A DNA stretch of 64,000 nt from Alkalihalobacterium chitinilyticum (GCF_029028005.1 NZ_JAOTPO010000005.1:186001-250000), one strand, 5' to 3'. Positions 34,843 through 43,927 are shown, counted from the first letter of the stretch. A program made the numbers and translations. The notes: generated by a model from the letters alone, not told the origin.

Positions 34843-35478
34843 TTACTGTTGGAATACTTCGTTTCGTAAATGATCAAAACCATAACGATGAACAAATTTA
34901 TAAAAAGGTTCTCGCTTTTTGCCGTGTTTAGCATAAATGTCTAATAATTGATCAACAACTTTATAAAGCTGTTCAGGTACTAGTTCCATTTCAAATAATT
35001 TTCCAGCTTCGGCATCAGCACCTTTTGTCTTCCCGCCAATATAGAGGTCGTATTCGTTCTTGCCAACTTTCATTACACCAATATCATTGATCAGCGGTTC
35101 ACCACAGCCAACCTCACAGCCTGTATAAGCAGGACGCAAAGTAAATGGAACGGGCTTCCCTGCGATTCGTTTGTTTAATTCAATTGCAACAGGCATGCCT
35201 TCTTCTTCAGCACCTTTACAAAAATTACACGTTCGTAAACTTTTCACGAAATTTCCAACAGGATAACAAACTAAGCCTACCTCACTAAATTTCTCTTCAA
35301 TTGTGGGTTTTTGGCTTTCTGGCACTTCAATGTATAGTTGTTGAAATGTAGTTAGTTCGATTTCAGAATGATCATCCATATATTCAGCGATCACTAGCAA
35401 TTGTTTCGCATTCAATTTGGCCCCAAAAGAGACCCCAGCATTGACGGCAAGCTTTATCATTTTTTCTTTATCTACCAT
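34843..35478 (-). CDS. Siroheme/Fe-S nitrite-sulfite reductase-like small protein
   Basis: 211 aa from the ATG at 35478 (GGTGGGG upstream). An N-terminal ferredoxin-like half-domain is followed by LRTCNFCKGAEEE and YTGCEVGCGEPLINDIGV, resembling the [4Fe-4S]-siroheme cysteine motifs of nitrite/sulfite reductases (the second is the usual C-x3-C). The normal enzymes have two such half-domains and 500-800 aa; this is a one-half version. Its activity is unknown. A CsoR/CstR-like palindrome lies upstream, linking it to copper or sulfur stress. Confidence 0.78.
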   Translation of the reverse strand: MVDKEKMIKLAVNAGVSFGAKLNAKQLLVIAEYMDDHSEIELTTFQQLYIEVPESQKPTIEEKFSEVGLVCYPVGNFVKSLRTCNFCKGAEEEGMPVAIELNKRIAGKPVPFTLRPAYTGCEVGCGEPLINDIGVMKVGKNEYDLYIGGKTKGADAEAGKLFEMELVPEQLYKVVDQLLDIYAKHGKKREPFYKFVHRYGFDHLRNEVFQQ

Positions 35479-35530
35479 ATTATTCCCCACCCTGATTGGT
35501 TATAGTTGTTCGAGTTGCTTCAAATTTACT

Positions 35531-35547
35531 ATACCCCAGTATGGTAT
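35531..35547. promoter_or_regulatory. CsoR/CstR-like operator upstream of the reductase-like gene
   Basis: ATACCCCAGTATGGTAT: ATACC and GGTAT arms as in the copA site, 53 bp before the start codon. It is a weaker match to the G-run half. Confidence 0.55.
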
Positions 35548-35630
35548 GTCAATAAAAACTAAAATACCTGTTTGTTACAGGTGAAGTAACTTTGAAGTTT
35601 TTTGATACGTGGGTGGGGTAATATTTAAAC

Positions 35631-35891
35631 TTAAACGTCAGTTTCTAATGTCCTTTTCATTCGTTTGTACTCATCTTCGGTTATCTCACCTTTGGCAAAA
35701 CGTTCATTTAGAATAGATACCCCACTTACTACATTCTCGTTCGCTTTATCTTTTGAAAAGGTTCTGACTAAATAAATAATGAAGTAGATACCCCCGACTA
35801 AAACAGCAATGTGAAATAACATCATCATAATCATAGATGTTGTACCTATTCCACTCATCATCCAATTGAAATGTTCTCCATAATTCATCAT
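35631..35891 (-). CDS. Small membrane protein with SHOCT domain
   Basis: 86 aa. A Met-rich N-terminus (MNYGEHFNWMMSG) and one membrane helix (MIMMMLFHIAVLVGGIYFIIYLV) precede a C-terminal SHOCT motif (ILNERFAKGEITEDEYKRMKRTL). Such proteins are frequent in copper-resistance neighbourhoods. GGGGAG is 7 nt before the ATG at 35891. It lies upstream of the reductase and copA on the same strand. Confidence 0.78.
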   Translation of the reverse strand: MMNYGEHFNWMMSGIGTTSMIMMMLFHIAVLVGGIYFIIYLVRTFSKDKANENVVSGVSILNERFAKGEITEDEYKRMKRTLETDV

Positions 35892-36060
35892 TTTCAAGCT
35901 CCCCTGACTTCAGTTATTTTTTTCTTTACTAAATTTAGCAAAAAAGTATCGAGAAAGTATGGAGAGAAAATTTATCCATAAATTAGTCACAAAAACTATA
36001 AACCCATATGACTTAAATCCACTGGTAATTAGGTACATAAAGCTTGAAAAAAATAAAAAA

Positions 36061-36089
36061 TAGACCCGGTAAACATTTGTCGGATCTAT
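36061..36089 (-). terminator. Probable terminator of methyltransferase gene
   Basis: TAGATCCGACAAATGTTTACCGGGTCTA with one mismatch, followed by TTTTTTA on the minus strand. Confidence 0.6.
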
Positions 36090-36195
36090 TATTCTTGTTA
36101 TATTTTTAGTACAACCTTAGACCTGCAGAGACTTTCATTACTAACAAAACGGTGCAATTCACGATCCATTCTGGAAAGCTTGAATAAGGATACCC

Positions 36196-36894
36196 TTACT
36201 TCTCAGCTTTAATAATGCTAGGAAAGATACTGGATTGGTGGAAGATCATTAATTTTTCATGTTCTAAAAAAATATGATGTACTTCTTCATCAATCAAAGG
36301 TGAAGGTTGAAAGTCGGTCGTATTTTTTGCATTGCTTTCGTCCATTTTAAAGCGATCAATTTGTATGGCTGAGAATTGAACATCTTTCAGTGCTTTCTCC
36401 CAATCTTCCTTTGTCATGACCTTCTTTAATTGATAAAATTCTTTTACTTTCTTTAAATCTTTAGTCGATAATGTACCATCATGTGTCATCTCAATCGCAA
36501 GCAGTTTTCCACCTTTTTTCAAGACGCGACGAAATTCTTTCAGTGATTGCTCAATGTCGGTAAAAGCAGTAACGGATTCAGAGATTATAAAATCAAAGTA
36601 CTGATCTGGAAATGGTAAAGATTCTGCGTTAGCAATAATTGCTTGAATAGGCAGTTCTAATTGTTTAAAGCGCTCATTGGCTTTTTCCACCATTAAATGG
36701 TGAATGTCGCATGCTGTAACGTGACATCGAAATTGTTTGTAAAAGTAGGCCGATGTTTGTCCTGTGCCACAACCAATATCTAAAACACGAGAATGGGTAA
36801 GGATTTTTTCCTTTTGTATCAAGTTTTTGGTTAAGGACAAGCCGCCTGGATGGGCACCTCCCACCCCTAATTTCGCCAGTGCATCCATGTACAT
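36196..36894 (-). CDS. SAM-dependent methyltransferase (class I)
   Basis: 232 aa. Motif I is VLDIGCGTGQTSAYF, followed by VTACDIHHLMVEKAN, the LPFPDQYFDFIISES segment and LKEFRRVLKKGGKLLAIEMTH, the standard methyltransferase_11 order. It resembles UbiE/COQ5-like small-molecule methyltransferases. The substrate is unknown. AAAGGAG precedes the ATG. Confidence 0.85.
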   Translation of the reverse strand: MYMDALAKLGVGGAHPGGLSLTKNLIQKEKILTHSRVLDIGCGTGQTSAYFYKQFRCHVTACDIHHLMVEKANERFKQLELPIQAIIANAESLPFPDQYFDFIISESVTAFTDIEQSLKEFRRVLKKGGKLLAIEMTHDGTLSTKDLKKVKEFYQLKKVMTKEDWEKALKDVQFSAIQIDRFKMDESNAKNTTDFQPSPLIDEEVHHIFLEHEKLMIFHQSSIFPSIIKAEK

Positions 36895-36989
36895 TTCGAT
36901 AACTCCTTTTACTATATTTGCTTACTAATATGAATGGGAGGTTGCATAAGTTCCTGTACTGAACAACGGGATTTTTTCATATTGAAAAA

Positions 36990-37016
36990 GGCGCCTTCTC
37001 TTTAAGAGAAAGCGCC
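36990..37016 (-). terminator. Terminator of cardiolipin synthase gene
   Basis: GGCGCTTTCTC-TTAAA-GAGAAGGCGCC followed by TTTTTC on the minus strand, 30 bp after the stop. Confidence 0.85.
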
Positions 37017-37048
37017 ATACATTATTTGTTATTTTGTATGATCCGTAA

Positions 37049-38497
37049 CTATAAAATAGGTGATAACAATCTGGAAATCGACTCTTTAAAGCGGATCACT
37101 TTCGAACGCTGATCATAGAGTTGCTGCGTTAACTCGGTACTCAATTCCATATCTTTTTCGAACTGCTCGGCTAATTGTTCCGATGTCTCCTTATCATAGA
37201 TGAAAGCATTCACTTCAAAGTTTAACTTAAAACTTCTCATGTCAATGTTTGCCGTACCGACGGAATTAATTTTACGGTCAACCACTAACATTTTTGCATG
37301 GATAAAACCTTTTCTATAAATATATACTTTCGCACCGGTTTTTAAAAGCTCACCCACATGGGAGTATGTGGCCCAATACACAAACGGATGATCGGGACGG
37401 TCTGGGATCATAATGCGGACATCTTTCCCTGATAAAACAGCAATTCGCAAGGCATCAAGAAGGCTTGGATCAGGGATAAAATAAGGCGTCTGAATATAGA
37501 TTGAATGTTTGGCGGACATAATCATATAAATATAGCCGTTTTTTACTTGTTCCCATTCAGAATCTGGTCCGCTGGAGACGATTTGCATCGCCGCTCTTCC
37601 GGTACCGATTTTCTTCGGAAAATAATGAGGATCATAATTGATAAAATATTGCTTAGATGCTTGGTTCCAGTCTAAAATAAATCTTTTTTGAATGGAGTCA
37701 ACAGCCGGTCCAGTTATTCGTAAATGGGTGTCTCTCCAATATCCAAACCTTTCGTTTAACCCTAAATACTCATCTCCTACATTAAAACCGCCAATATAAC
37801 CGACATACCCATCGATGTTTACTAATTTCCGGTGGTTTCTATAGTTAAGACGTAAGTTAATGGGTGCGAGCTTTGATGGGAAAAAGACACCGATCTCTCC
37901 CCCGACTGCTATTAAATCAGAAAAATGTTTCCGTTTTAATTTACGAGAGCCGAGTTCATCATATAGCACTCTAACTTTTACCCCTTCTTTTGCTTTTTCC
38001 ACGAGTGCTTGAATGACTTGTTTTCCTAGACCATCATTTTTAATAATATAGTATTGAATATGGATAAAGTCCTTTGCTTGCTGAATATCTTCTAATAACG
38101 TATCAAACTTCTTACGTCCATCAACAAGAATTTGAATGTCATTTCCTTTTGTTAACATTGAGTCATTATTATTTAAGTGCATATAAATTAAATCTTTATA
38201 TTCCTCTGTCGTTTCGTTATCAAATGGAAACTCCGAATGTTTAATTTGACTGATTTGTTCTGCAATCACACGATCTATACCGATCTTCTTTGTTCCGTCT
38301 GTATCAAACAATCGTTTTCGTGTTAGATTTTGCCCGAGAAACAGATAAATAATAAATCCGAGAAAAGGAATAAAAAATAAAATTAAAATCCAAGCCCACG
38401 TCGAACTGGCATCCTTCCGCTCAATGAAGATAATGACACCCGCAAAGAGCATATTGATGATAAACATGACAGCGACTAATATCGAATAAATTCCCAT
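37049..38497 (-). CDS. cls: Cardiolipin synthase
   Basis: 482 aa, the normal length. Two N-terminal membrane helices (residues 1-60), then two phospholipase D motifs: HRKLVNIDGYVGYIGG (about 218) and HAKMLVVDRKINSVGTAN (about 397). It condenses two phosphatidylglycerols to cardiolipin at the membrane. Bacillus species often have several copies; which paralogue this is cannot be told. Confidence 0.93.
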   Translation of the reverse strand: MGIYSILVAVMFIINMLFAGVIIFIERKDASSTWAWILILFFIPFLGFIIYLFLGQNLTRKRLFDTDGTKKIGIDRVIAEQISQIKHSEFPFDNETTEEYKDLIYMHLNNNDSMLTKGNDIQILVDGRKKFDTLLEDIQQAKDFIHIQYYIIKNDGLGKQVIQALVEKAKEGVKVRVLYDELGSRKLKRKHFSDLIAVGGEIGVFFPSKLAPINLRLNYRNHRKLVNIDGYVGYIGGFNVGDEYLGLNERFGYWRDTHLRITGPAVDSIQKRFILDWNQASKQYFINYDPHYFPKKIGTGRAAMQIVSSGPDSEWEQVKNGYIYMIMSAKHSIYIQTPYFIPDPSLLDALRIAVLSGKDVRIMIPDRPDHPFVYWATYSHVGELLKTGAKVYIYRKGFIHAKMLVVDRKINSVGTANIDMRSFKLNFEVNAFIYDKETSEQLAEQFEKDMELSTELTQQLYDQRSKVIRFKESISRLLSPIL

Positions 38498-38907
38498 GTG
38501 TGATTTCCTGCCTTACCATAAATTTCTTCCTTTCCATTCTACCATGTTTACACGGAAAGTTCTCTCTTATGAGTAATGTGGTATTTGAACAATGTGTATT
38601 CCCCGTCCTCACTGTCGCTTAGTTAGCAATTTTTTTAATTATTGCTTCTCCATTAGGTAAATAGTTATAGCTTACCATTAAACGTTTTTACTACATATCC
38701 CTTCCAATTAAAATCCATGCTACTACTATATTCTCAATTATTAGCGATCTTTCCTTTTACCCCCTTAAATCATCATTTCTCTTCGAATAGGTATGTAATA
38801 CAACGGCGTTTCTTCAAGTTTTTTTCTAGTTGGAATGCTGGAAAGAGATTTCAAAAATAGGCATATGAATTACATAAAAAAATCCACAGTAGATAGGAGA
38901 AAAAACG
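38498..38907. other. Intergenic region
   Basis: 410 bp of AT-rich DNA upstream of cls (minus) and the 74-aa gene (plus). No gene, RNA motif or repeat is seen. Confidence 0.45.
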
Positions 38908-39132
38908 ATGATATCAAACCTGATGTTCACCCCAAGACAACCATTAATAAGAAAACCGAAGCACACATTAGCTGCATTTGATAAGCGTCAACGTCGTCAC
39001 CAGAAAAACCAGCCAAGTGCTCCTGGAAAAACAGACAAGCAAGCTGCGACATATACAGCGAAAGTGGAATTTACTAATTATGGCTTACAGCCACTTCGTC
39101 AGGAAAGCAGTTTTTTAGATGTAAGAGTTTAA
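38908..39132 (+). CDS. Small basic hypothetical protein (74 aa)
   Basis: 74 aa beginning MISNLMFTPRQPLIRKPKH, strongly basic in the middle (DKRQRRHQKNQ). No membrane segment or signal peptide. GGAGAAAAAACG precedes the ATG. The family is not recognised. It is followed by the GGACAATAAA repeat array. Confidence 0.55.
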   Translation: MISNLMFTPRQPLIRKPKHTLAAFDKRQRRHQKNQPSAPGKTDKQAATYTAKVEFTNYGLQPLRQESSFLDVRV

Positions 39133-39195
39133 GTTGGTGGATGTATTCAAGCAGTATTGTAAAGTCTAGTCCAAGTCTTGTCGTTGACACAGTTT

Positions 39196-39309
39196 GGCCA
39201 ATAAATTGATGGAATCGGACAATAAATTTTCAAACTGGACAATAAAATTGAAAATCGGACAATAAACAGAGAATTTCGGACAATAAACTGGTGAAAGCAG
39301 ACATAAAAT
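39196..39309. repeat. GGACAATAAA array A (about 20-22 bp period)
   Basis: Copies of GGACAATAAA (first one GGCCAATAAA, last one GACATAAAA) start at 39196, 39217, 39237, 39257, 39278 and 39300. Spacers are A-rich and variable. The same motif forms a second array at 60370-60495. Confidence 0.85.
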
Positions 39310-39430
39310 ACTAGATTAACCTAACAAACTATAAAAATACGGTTAACTAATAATAGATTACTGCAAAAAGTGGTTCACTCGGCACGAAATCGATGAAATC
39401 TACGTTGAATTATCCATATAGGAATAAAAC

Positions 39431-39462
39431 AGGGTATGTACACTACAGCTTGTACATACCCT
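39431..39462 (-). terminator. Terminator of the repeat-protein gene
   Basis: AGGGTATGTACA...TGTACATACCCT perfect 12-bp stem, with GTTTTATT on the minus side. Confidence 0.8.
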
Positions 39463-39474
39463 GTCTTATTTTAA

Positions 39475-41910
39475 TTAAGCTGCATCTTTTTGCTCGCTTT
39501 CTGAAATCCCGTCTAACAATTGAATATCAAGAACATCCATTGGTACTCCATCGACATGTAATTGCCCTTCTAAAATAGTAAAAGGCTTGTTAAAGTAAAT
39601 GATATCCCCGAAAGTATCAACGTAGTATAATTGATAATCGCCATCAGGAAGACGGAACTTGTAGGTACCATTTTCATAAACCCAACTGTCATACCAATTT
39701 ATCTGTTCACCTAGATCATTTACCGACAGGACAGCTACATACCCATCTTTTACAATTTTATCCCCTGAAAAAACGGTACCCCTCAATGTCACTGGTGCAA
39801 CTGTAATCTCAAGCTGATCCGCTCTTTCACTATCAATGTATAATTGTCCATTTACAATACTAAACTGGATTGCGGGCCAATCCGTTGTTCCATCTGATAT
39901 ATAAACAAATACGGCTTCATATTCGCCATCAGGTAAACGGAACTTAAATGCACCGTCTTCTGCCCAACTCCAGAAAAAGTTTACTTCATCAGCATCCCCG
40001 ATCGACATGACCTCCACTCCGCCTGAAACTGGCTCACCTTCATCCAAAAGCAGGCCTGTTAACGTAATAGGTGGAACATTGACTACCAGTTTTTCCTGTA
40101 AGTTATTGTTTTGATAGAGCTTTCCGTCACGGATGGTAAACGGTACATTTAGTTGTGCACTTGTGTCATCATTTAGGTAAACAGATTCAACTAAATAGTT
40201 TCCGTCAGCCAAGCGCATCGAAAACGTGCCATCTGCTTCTAGCCATTTCCAATAATGTTGACCACGATCCACTGTAGCAATGACTAAATCCCCGTAGTTT
40301 ACAGGTACACCGCCATCGAGGACCACTCCATGTAAACTGATTGGCGGAACATTTAGCTCATACAACGATTGTTCTTTTCCATCCACATATAATTTGCCGT
40401 CTCTGATTTCAAAAGGTGCATAAACGGCAAAATCTCCATTCTCTTCATAAATATAGCCGCCACTGATCGAGTAGAAACCATCTGTTAAACGTAGAGAAAA
40501 CAGACCTTTGGTGTCCGTAGAAGCAAAGAATGACTCGTAATGATCATCATTCTCTTCTAATTTTCGTTCCACATACACATGTCCATCGAGTGTTTTGCCG
40601 TTTTCAATTAGCTTTCCTGTAAAAGTAACAGGTGGCAGGTTAATATTGAGTGATGACTTTCCTTTTCCATCTTGGATGAGTTTCCCATTACGGATTTCAA
40701 AAGGAATAGACAGATAAGTATTTCGTGTTGCTTCGTCTACTGAAATCACTTGGTAGAAGCCATCGTTTAAGCGGTATTCAAATTGCCCATTTTTATTGAC
40801 AGGAGCACCATACCATTCTGTAAACTCTTCCCCATCATATTCAGCAAATGTTACATAAGCATTCGTTACTGGTTTTTTACCATCTGAGAGGGTTCCTTTT
40901 AAGCTTAGATCAGGTATTGTAATTTCAAGTGAAGGAACTGTATTTCCTTCAATGACTATGTTCCCGTTCACAACTTCAAATTGTAAAAATTCCCATGCTG
41001 AGTAAGTTTGGTGATATATACTAAGCGTGTAAAGACCATCTTCTAACTTTCTAAGGTGAAAGTTACCTTTGTTATCAGTGATTACATATTCAATAAATTC
41101 ATATTCGTAGTGGTACTCATCTACTACTTGTTCAAGAATAATGGAAGCTTGAGAGATTGGTTTCGTGCTATCCTTTACACTTCCCTTATATATGCTTTTA
41201 GGTAGTTGAATATCTAGTGATGATACGATTTCATCATAAATATAAGTATCCTTACCTTCTACAGTAAAAGGAAGATAATGTTGGTAGTATCCTTTGTCAA
41301 TACTAACCCCGAAGAGTAAGTAGTTTCCATCTGGTAAGGAAGCTGCAAAAGTTCCATTTCCTTTACTTGAAACGGTATAAAATTCTTCATACTCACTATC
41401 CATGTTAAAGATTAAGAGATCGCCTTTTAATCCTCTTTCCCCATCGCTCAACTTACCTTGAACGTTTAGTACAGATTTGGTTTGTGGGGAGGAAACCTTC
41501 TTTTTATTAGAAATTTGAATTTCCTTATTGTTTGATGTTAATGAACCTTCTTCAACAGAGAACGCCGCTTCGGTATTAAACCAAGTTTGGTCCTCCGCCT
41601 GTATGGCTTTTATGGTATAGTTGCCATCCGTTAGTTTCGTTTGAAAGTTTCCATTTGCGTCAGTCGTAACATACTTCCAATTTGAGTTTTTATCTTTAGA
41701 TTGAATTAGAAGCCTAGCATTTTTTGATGCATGAATGCCTTCTCTTACCTTACCGTTAATCTCTTTGTTATCCTGTTTCATATCCATGGCGGACATGTAG
41801 TTGTTTACTAGTGTGGATTTTGATTCCGCATAGCCGCTTCCTCCAAATGATACGCTTAAAAAAATAGCTACAAGCAACAAAATGAAAAATTTACGTTTAG
41901 GACTATTCAC
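39475..41910 (-). CDS. Large secreted protein with eight about 90-aa repeats
   Basis: 811 aa. A signal peptide (NSPKRKFFILLLVAIFLSVSFGGSGYAE) is followed by eight tandem modules of about 90 aa. Each has a G-x-L/V opening strand, a DGxF/Y segment, an LxDGxYxL/I turn (for example LADGNYLV, LPDGEYEA, LPDGDYQL), and a closing PFxIRDGKLY...LxINxPP strand, resembling carboxypeptidase-regulatory/PEGA-like Ig folds. No sortase or S-layer anchor is seen. The GTG start (41910) follows GAAGGGA; a longer start at 41955 is less likely. Role unknown; possibly an adhesin or matrix protein. Confidence 0.8.
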   Translation of the reverse strand: MNSPKRKFFILLLVAIFLSVSFGGSGYAESKSTLVNNYMSAMDMKQDNKEINGKVREGIHASKNARLLIQSKDKNSNWKYVTTDANGNFQTKLTDGNYTIKAIQAEDQTWFNTEAAFSVEEGSLTSNNKEIQISNKKKVSSPQTKSVLNVQGKLSDGERGLKGDLLIFNMDSEYEEFYTVSSKGNGTFAASLPDGNYLLFGVSIDKGYYQHYLPFTVEGKDTYIYDEIVSSLDIQLPKSIYKGSVKDSTKPISQASIILEQVVDEYHYEYEFIEYVITDNKGNFHLRKLEDGLYTLSIYHQTYSAWEFLQFEVVNGNIVIEGNTVPSLEITIPDLSLKGTLSDGKKPVTNAYVTFAEYDGEEFTEWYGAPVNKNGQFEYRLNDGFYQVISVDEATRNTYLSIPFEIRNGKLIQDGKGKSSLNINLPPVTFTGKLIENGKTLDGHVYVERKLEENDDHYESFFASTDTKGLFSLRLTDGFYSISGGYIYEENGDFAVYAPFEIRDGKLYVDGKEQSLYELNVPPISLHGVVLDGGVPVNYGDLVIATVDRGQHYWKWLEADGTFSMRLADGNYLVESVYLNDDTSAQLNVPFTIRDGKLYQNNNLQEKLVVNVPPITLTGLLLDEGEPVSGGVEVMSIGDADEVNFFWSWAEDGAFKFRLPDGEYEAVFVYISDGTTDWPAIQFSIVNGQLYIDSERADQLEITVAPVTLRGTVFSGDKIVKDGYVAVLSVNDLGEQINWYDSWVYENGTYKFRLPDGDYQLYYVDTFGDIIYFNKPFTILEGQLHVDGVPMDVLDIQLLDGISESEQKDAA

Positions 41911-42239
41911 TTTTCGTCTCTTCCCTTCAAGGATAATAAAATAATAAACCTGCAAAGATCCTCCTATCCACTTGACTAAAACGCAAGGTAAATAATTCCA
42001 CTATGAGGAATTTTTATCCTTTTAATTTTTTTGTTATTTTTCTTAAAGTGAAAAAATGAGGAAGGAGTAACGGTTCTAATTATTACTGGCAGGCTACTAA
42101 GGATCTATATATAAAGGAACGTTAAAATAAAAATCCTACAAAACGACTGAAGTTTAGACATTGTTCGCAGAATGAATCTGAAGATGAACATAAAAAAAGA
42201 GCTGCTAAAAGGGTACCGACCCCCATAAGCAACTCTACA
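41911..42239. other. Intergenic region
   Basis: 329 bp. It holds the terminator of the 42240 gene and otherwise shows no feature. Confidence 0.5.
42198..42236 (-). terminator. Terminator of GerP-like gene
   Basis: AGAGTTGCT...AGCAGCTCT with one mismatch, followed by TTTTTTT on the minus strand, directly after the stop. Confidence 0.8.
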
Positions 42240-42671
42240 TTATCTTTTCTTTTTCTGATTATATATGATCTTTAATTTATCTAAGTGATGTTCTATATCG
42301 GGTTCAAACTCTTTCCATTTCACTTTACATTTTTCTTTGGGTGTTTTTTTCCTTTTACAGTTCTTCTTTTTGTCCTCTTTGTCCTCATTCTCATCATCTT
42401 CTTCACATTTATTAATCACATATTTGTTCATTTCAAATTTTGGGCATTCCTCATTCTCTTCGTTATTGTCGTTTTCTTCTTCGTTTTCCTCACCGTTCCC
42501 TTTAGAGAAATCGAACACAATTTCATCACCAATAATATATTCAGCTGCTTGAAATTTTGAATTTGCTTGAAGTCCTTTATGAATGCTTGGACCAAAGTTA
42601 ATTGAGGCTCCTTTGGACACTTCATTAATCTTAAAGCTGCCAATTTTCGTATAAGGTCCGTACCTCCTCAT
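42240..42671 (-). CDS. GerPA/GerPF-family spore protein with charged tail
   Basis: 143 aa. The N-terminal 45 residues (KIGSFKINEVSKGASINFGPS and IHKGLQANSKFQ) match the GerPA/PF family, short spore proteins that let germinants pass the coat. The remainder is very acidic (NEEENDNNEENEE) then Lys/Cys-rich (KKKNCKRKKTPKEKCKVK), with four Cys that could cross-link in the coat. A CATATCTTA sigma-K-like -10 box lies at 42705-42713. GGAGGAGG is upstream. Confidence 0.8.
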   Translation of the reverse strand: MRRYGPYTKIGSFKINEVSKGASINFGPSIHKGLQANSKFQAAEYIIGDEIVFDFSKGNGEENEEENDNNEENEECPKFEMNKYVINKCEEDDENEDKEDKKKNCKRKKTPKEKCKVKWKEFEPDIEHHLDKLKIIYNQKKKR

Positions 42672-42704
42672 CTTATAATCTCCTCCTCCTACTCGTCTCT
42701 TGTA

Positions 42705-42713
42705 TAAGATATG
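42705..42713 (-). promoter_or_regulatory. Sigma-K-like -10 element
   Basis: CATATCTTA fits CATANNNTA, 34-42 bp before the ATG of the charged-tail GerP-like gene. Confidence 0.45.
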
Positions 42714-42969
42714 TATACACGGACAACCATGTGTAGGTAAAGCTCTCTAAATCCTAGCAAAATAGATTGTTGTCCTACTAAAATGAAGAAGGAGAAAAAA
42801 GATGTATATTGTGCTTTGGACAGATTGTTTCAGCTTAGGTGATTAGCGATTTTATTCCACTTTTTACGAAGTTTAAACCGTTAGTAATGTACTAGGTTCA
42901 ATGAATAATAGGCTTATCCTTTTCATACATCATTAAGAAGAAGACATCTGTACAATGGAGGTTATTTTA

Positions 42970-43293
42970 ATGTCTGATACATGTTTGGCAAATCTAGAAA
43001 AGCGTGTTGAACAACTTGAAAAACTATATATTAAAGATAAAGAATTTTTAATCGAACAATTAGATAAAACGAACTTAGCGATTCAGCAATTACAACATAC
43101 ACAAACTCTGCCGACTGGCACAGGTGAAATTGATACATCGAGTTCATACCAGAAAAAAATTGAATATTTAACGGCCGCTAATGAACAAATGTTTCAACAA
43201 AACAGGCGGTTACGGGAGTATATCGAATTAGTATTAGAAAAAAATGAACCTCTTAATTATGAAGGCTATTACAAAGCGCTGCGAGGCGAGTAG
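42970..43293 (+). CDS. Coiled-coil hypothetical protein of the spore cluster
   Basis: 107 aa, start at 42970 with GGAGG 8 nt upstream. Two heptad-rich helices (ANLEKRVEQLEKLYIKDKEFL and KIEYLTAANEQMFQQNRRLREYIELVL) suggest a coiled coil. No known domain is seen. It is the first of four same-strand genes with GerP-like members, so a coat role is likely but inferred. Confidence 0.65.
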   Translation: MSDTCLANLEKRVEQLEKLYIKDKEFLIEQLDKTNLAIQQLQHTQTLPTGTGEIDTSSSYQKKIEYLTAANEQMFQQNRRLREYIELVLEKNEPLNYEGYYKALRGE

Positions 43294-43364
43294 TAAAAAT
43301 TGGTTGGTCTGCTACAATTCTTCGACTTTACACTTGTACACTGTGACATTCACCTAATTTTGGG

Positions 43365-43374
43365 CATACGATTA
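43365..43374 (+). promoter_or_regulatory. Sigma-K-like promoter
   Basis: CATACGATTA with GTGACATTC 18 nt upstream of it. Nearly the same pair occurs before the paralogue at 48350. Confidence 0.5.
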
Positions 43375-43405
43375 GAGTAAAGACAAAATTCAGGAGGGCT
43401 TCAGT

Positions 43406-43627
43406 GTGCCACATGTAAATAATATCGTGGGTATTCGAATTAATAAGGCCTCTAGCAATGCATCGATTAACTTCGGAAATACAGTTCATAAAGGCCACCA
43501 AGCAAACATCAAAATGTTTGTTGGATACTATCAGGCGGGTGATGCGAACTTCAGTCCTCTTCAATTTAATAATGCCAACATAACGAATGATCCAGACGTA
43601 AAAGATCAACCTCAGGCACAAATCTAA
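43406..43627 (+). CDS. GerPA/GerPF-family spore germination protein (copy 1)
   Basis: 73 aa, GTG start 9 nt after AGGAGG. The sequence IVGIRINKASSNASINFGNTV and HKGHQANIK is the GerP core; the tail GDANFSPLQFNNANI and DQPQAQI is shared with the paralogue at 48350. GerP proteins act in the inner coat in germinant access. A sigma-K-like box lies upstream. The two copies are about 80% identical by eye. Confidence 0.85.
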   Translation: MPHVNNIVGIRINKASSNASINFGNTVHKGHQANIKMFVGYYQAGDANFSPLQFNNANITNDPDVKDQPQAQI

Positions 43628-43651
43628 TCTTGTCAAGAAAGGACTGAAAAC

Positions 43652-43870
43652 ATGCAAATTAATATAAGAAACATCCGAATTAATTCGATGAGTACCATTG
43701 GGTCACTTAATATAGGCAAACAAATCTTTTCAGATAACCGAGCCAGTACCTTCAAATTACCAAAGCCGTATTATGAAGAAGTTGAACCCAACAACGAAGA
43801 AGAGGAAGAAGAGGAAAATAATCCAATTGAAATTGTTGGTCTCCCCCCGATCAACATACCTCCAGGCTAA
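43652..43870 (+). CDS. GerPD/GerPF-like spore protein
   Basis: 72 aa. The N-terminus NIRNIRINSMSTIGSLNIGKQIFSD resembles GerPD/PF proteins, which open with a short beta-rich ION-type segment followed by a polar tail. Here the tail is acidic (NNEEEEEEENN) and then Pro-rich (LPPINIPPG). It follows the GerP copy 1 by 24 bp on the same strand. Confidence 0.75.
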   Translation: MQINIRNIRINSMSTIGSLNIGKQIFSDNRASTFKLPKPYYEEVEPNNEEEEEEENNPIEIVGLPPINIPPG

Positions 43871-43927
43871 ATGGGTCTTATGAACACAAACGATACGAAA
43901 ACTGAATCGAAAATTGTTTGGCAAATT

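Noticed and set aside
39190-39310. CRISPR array made of GGACAATAAA repeats
   Set aside because: The repeat core is only 10 bp, the spacing about 20 bp, spacers are A-rich and related, and there are no cas genes.
42285-42560. Plus-strand ORFs rich in Phe and Ser opposite the GerP-like charged-tail gene
   Set aside because: They are antisense artefacts of the Glu/Lys-rich minus-strand gene and have no start signals.
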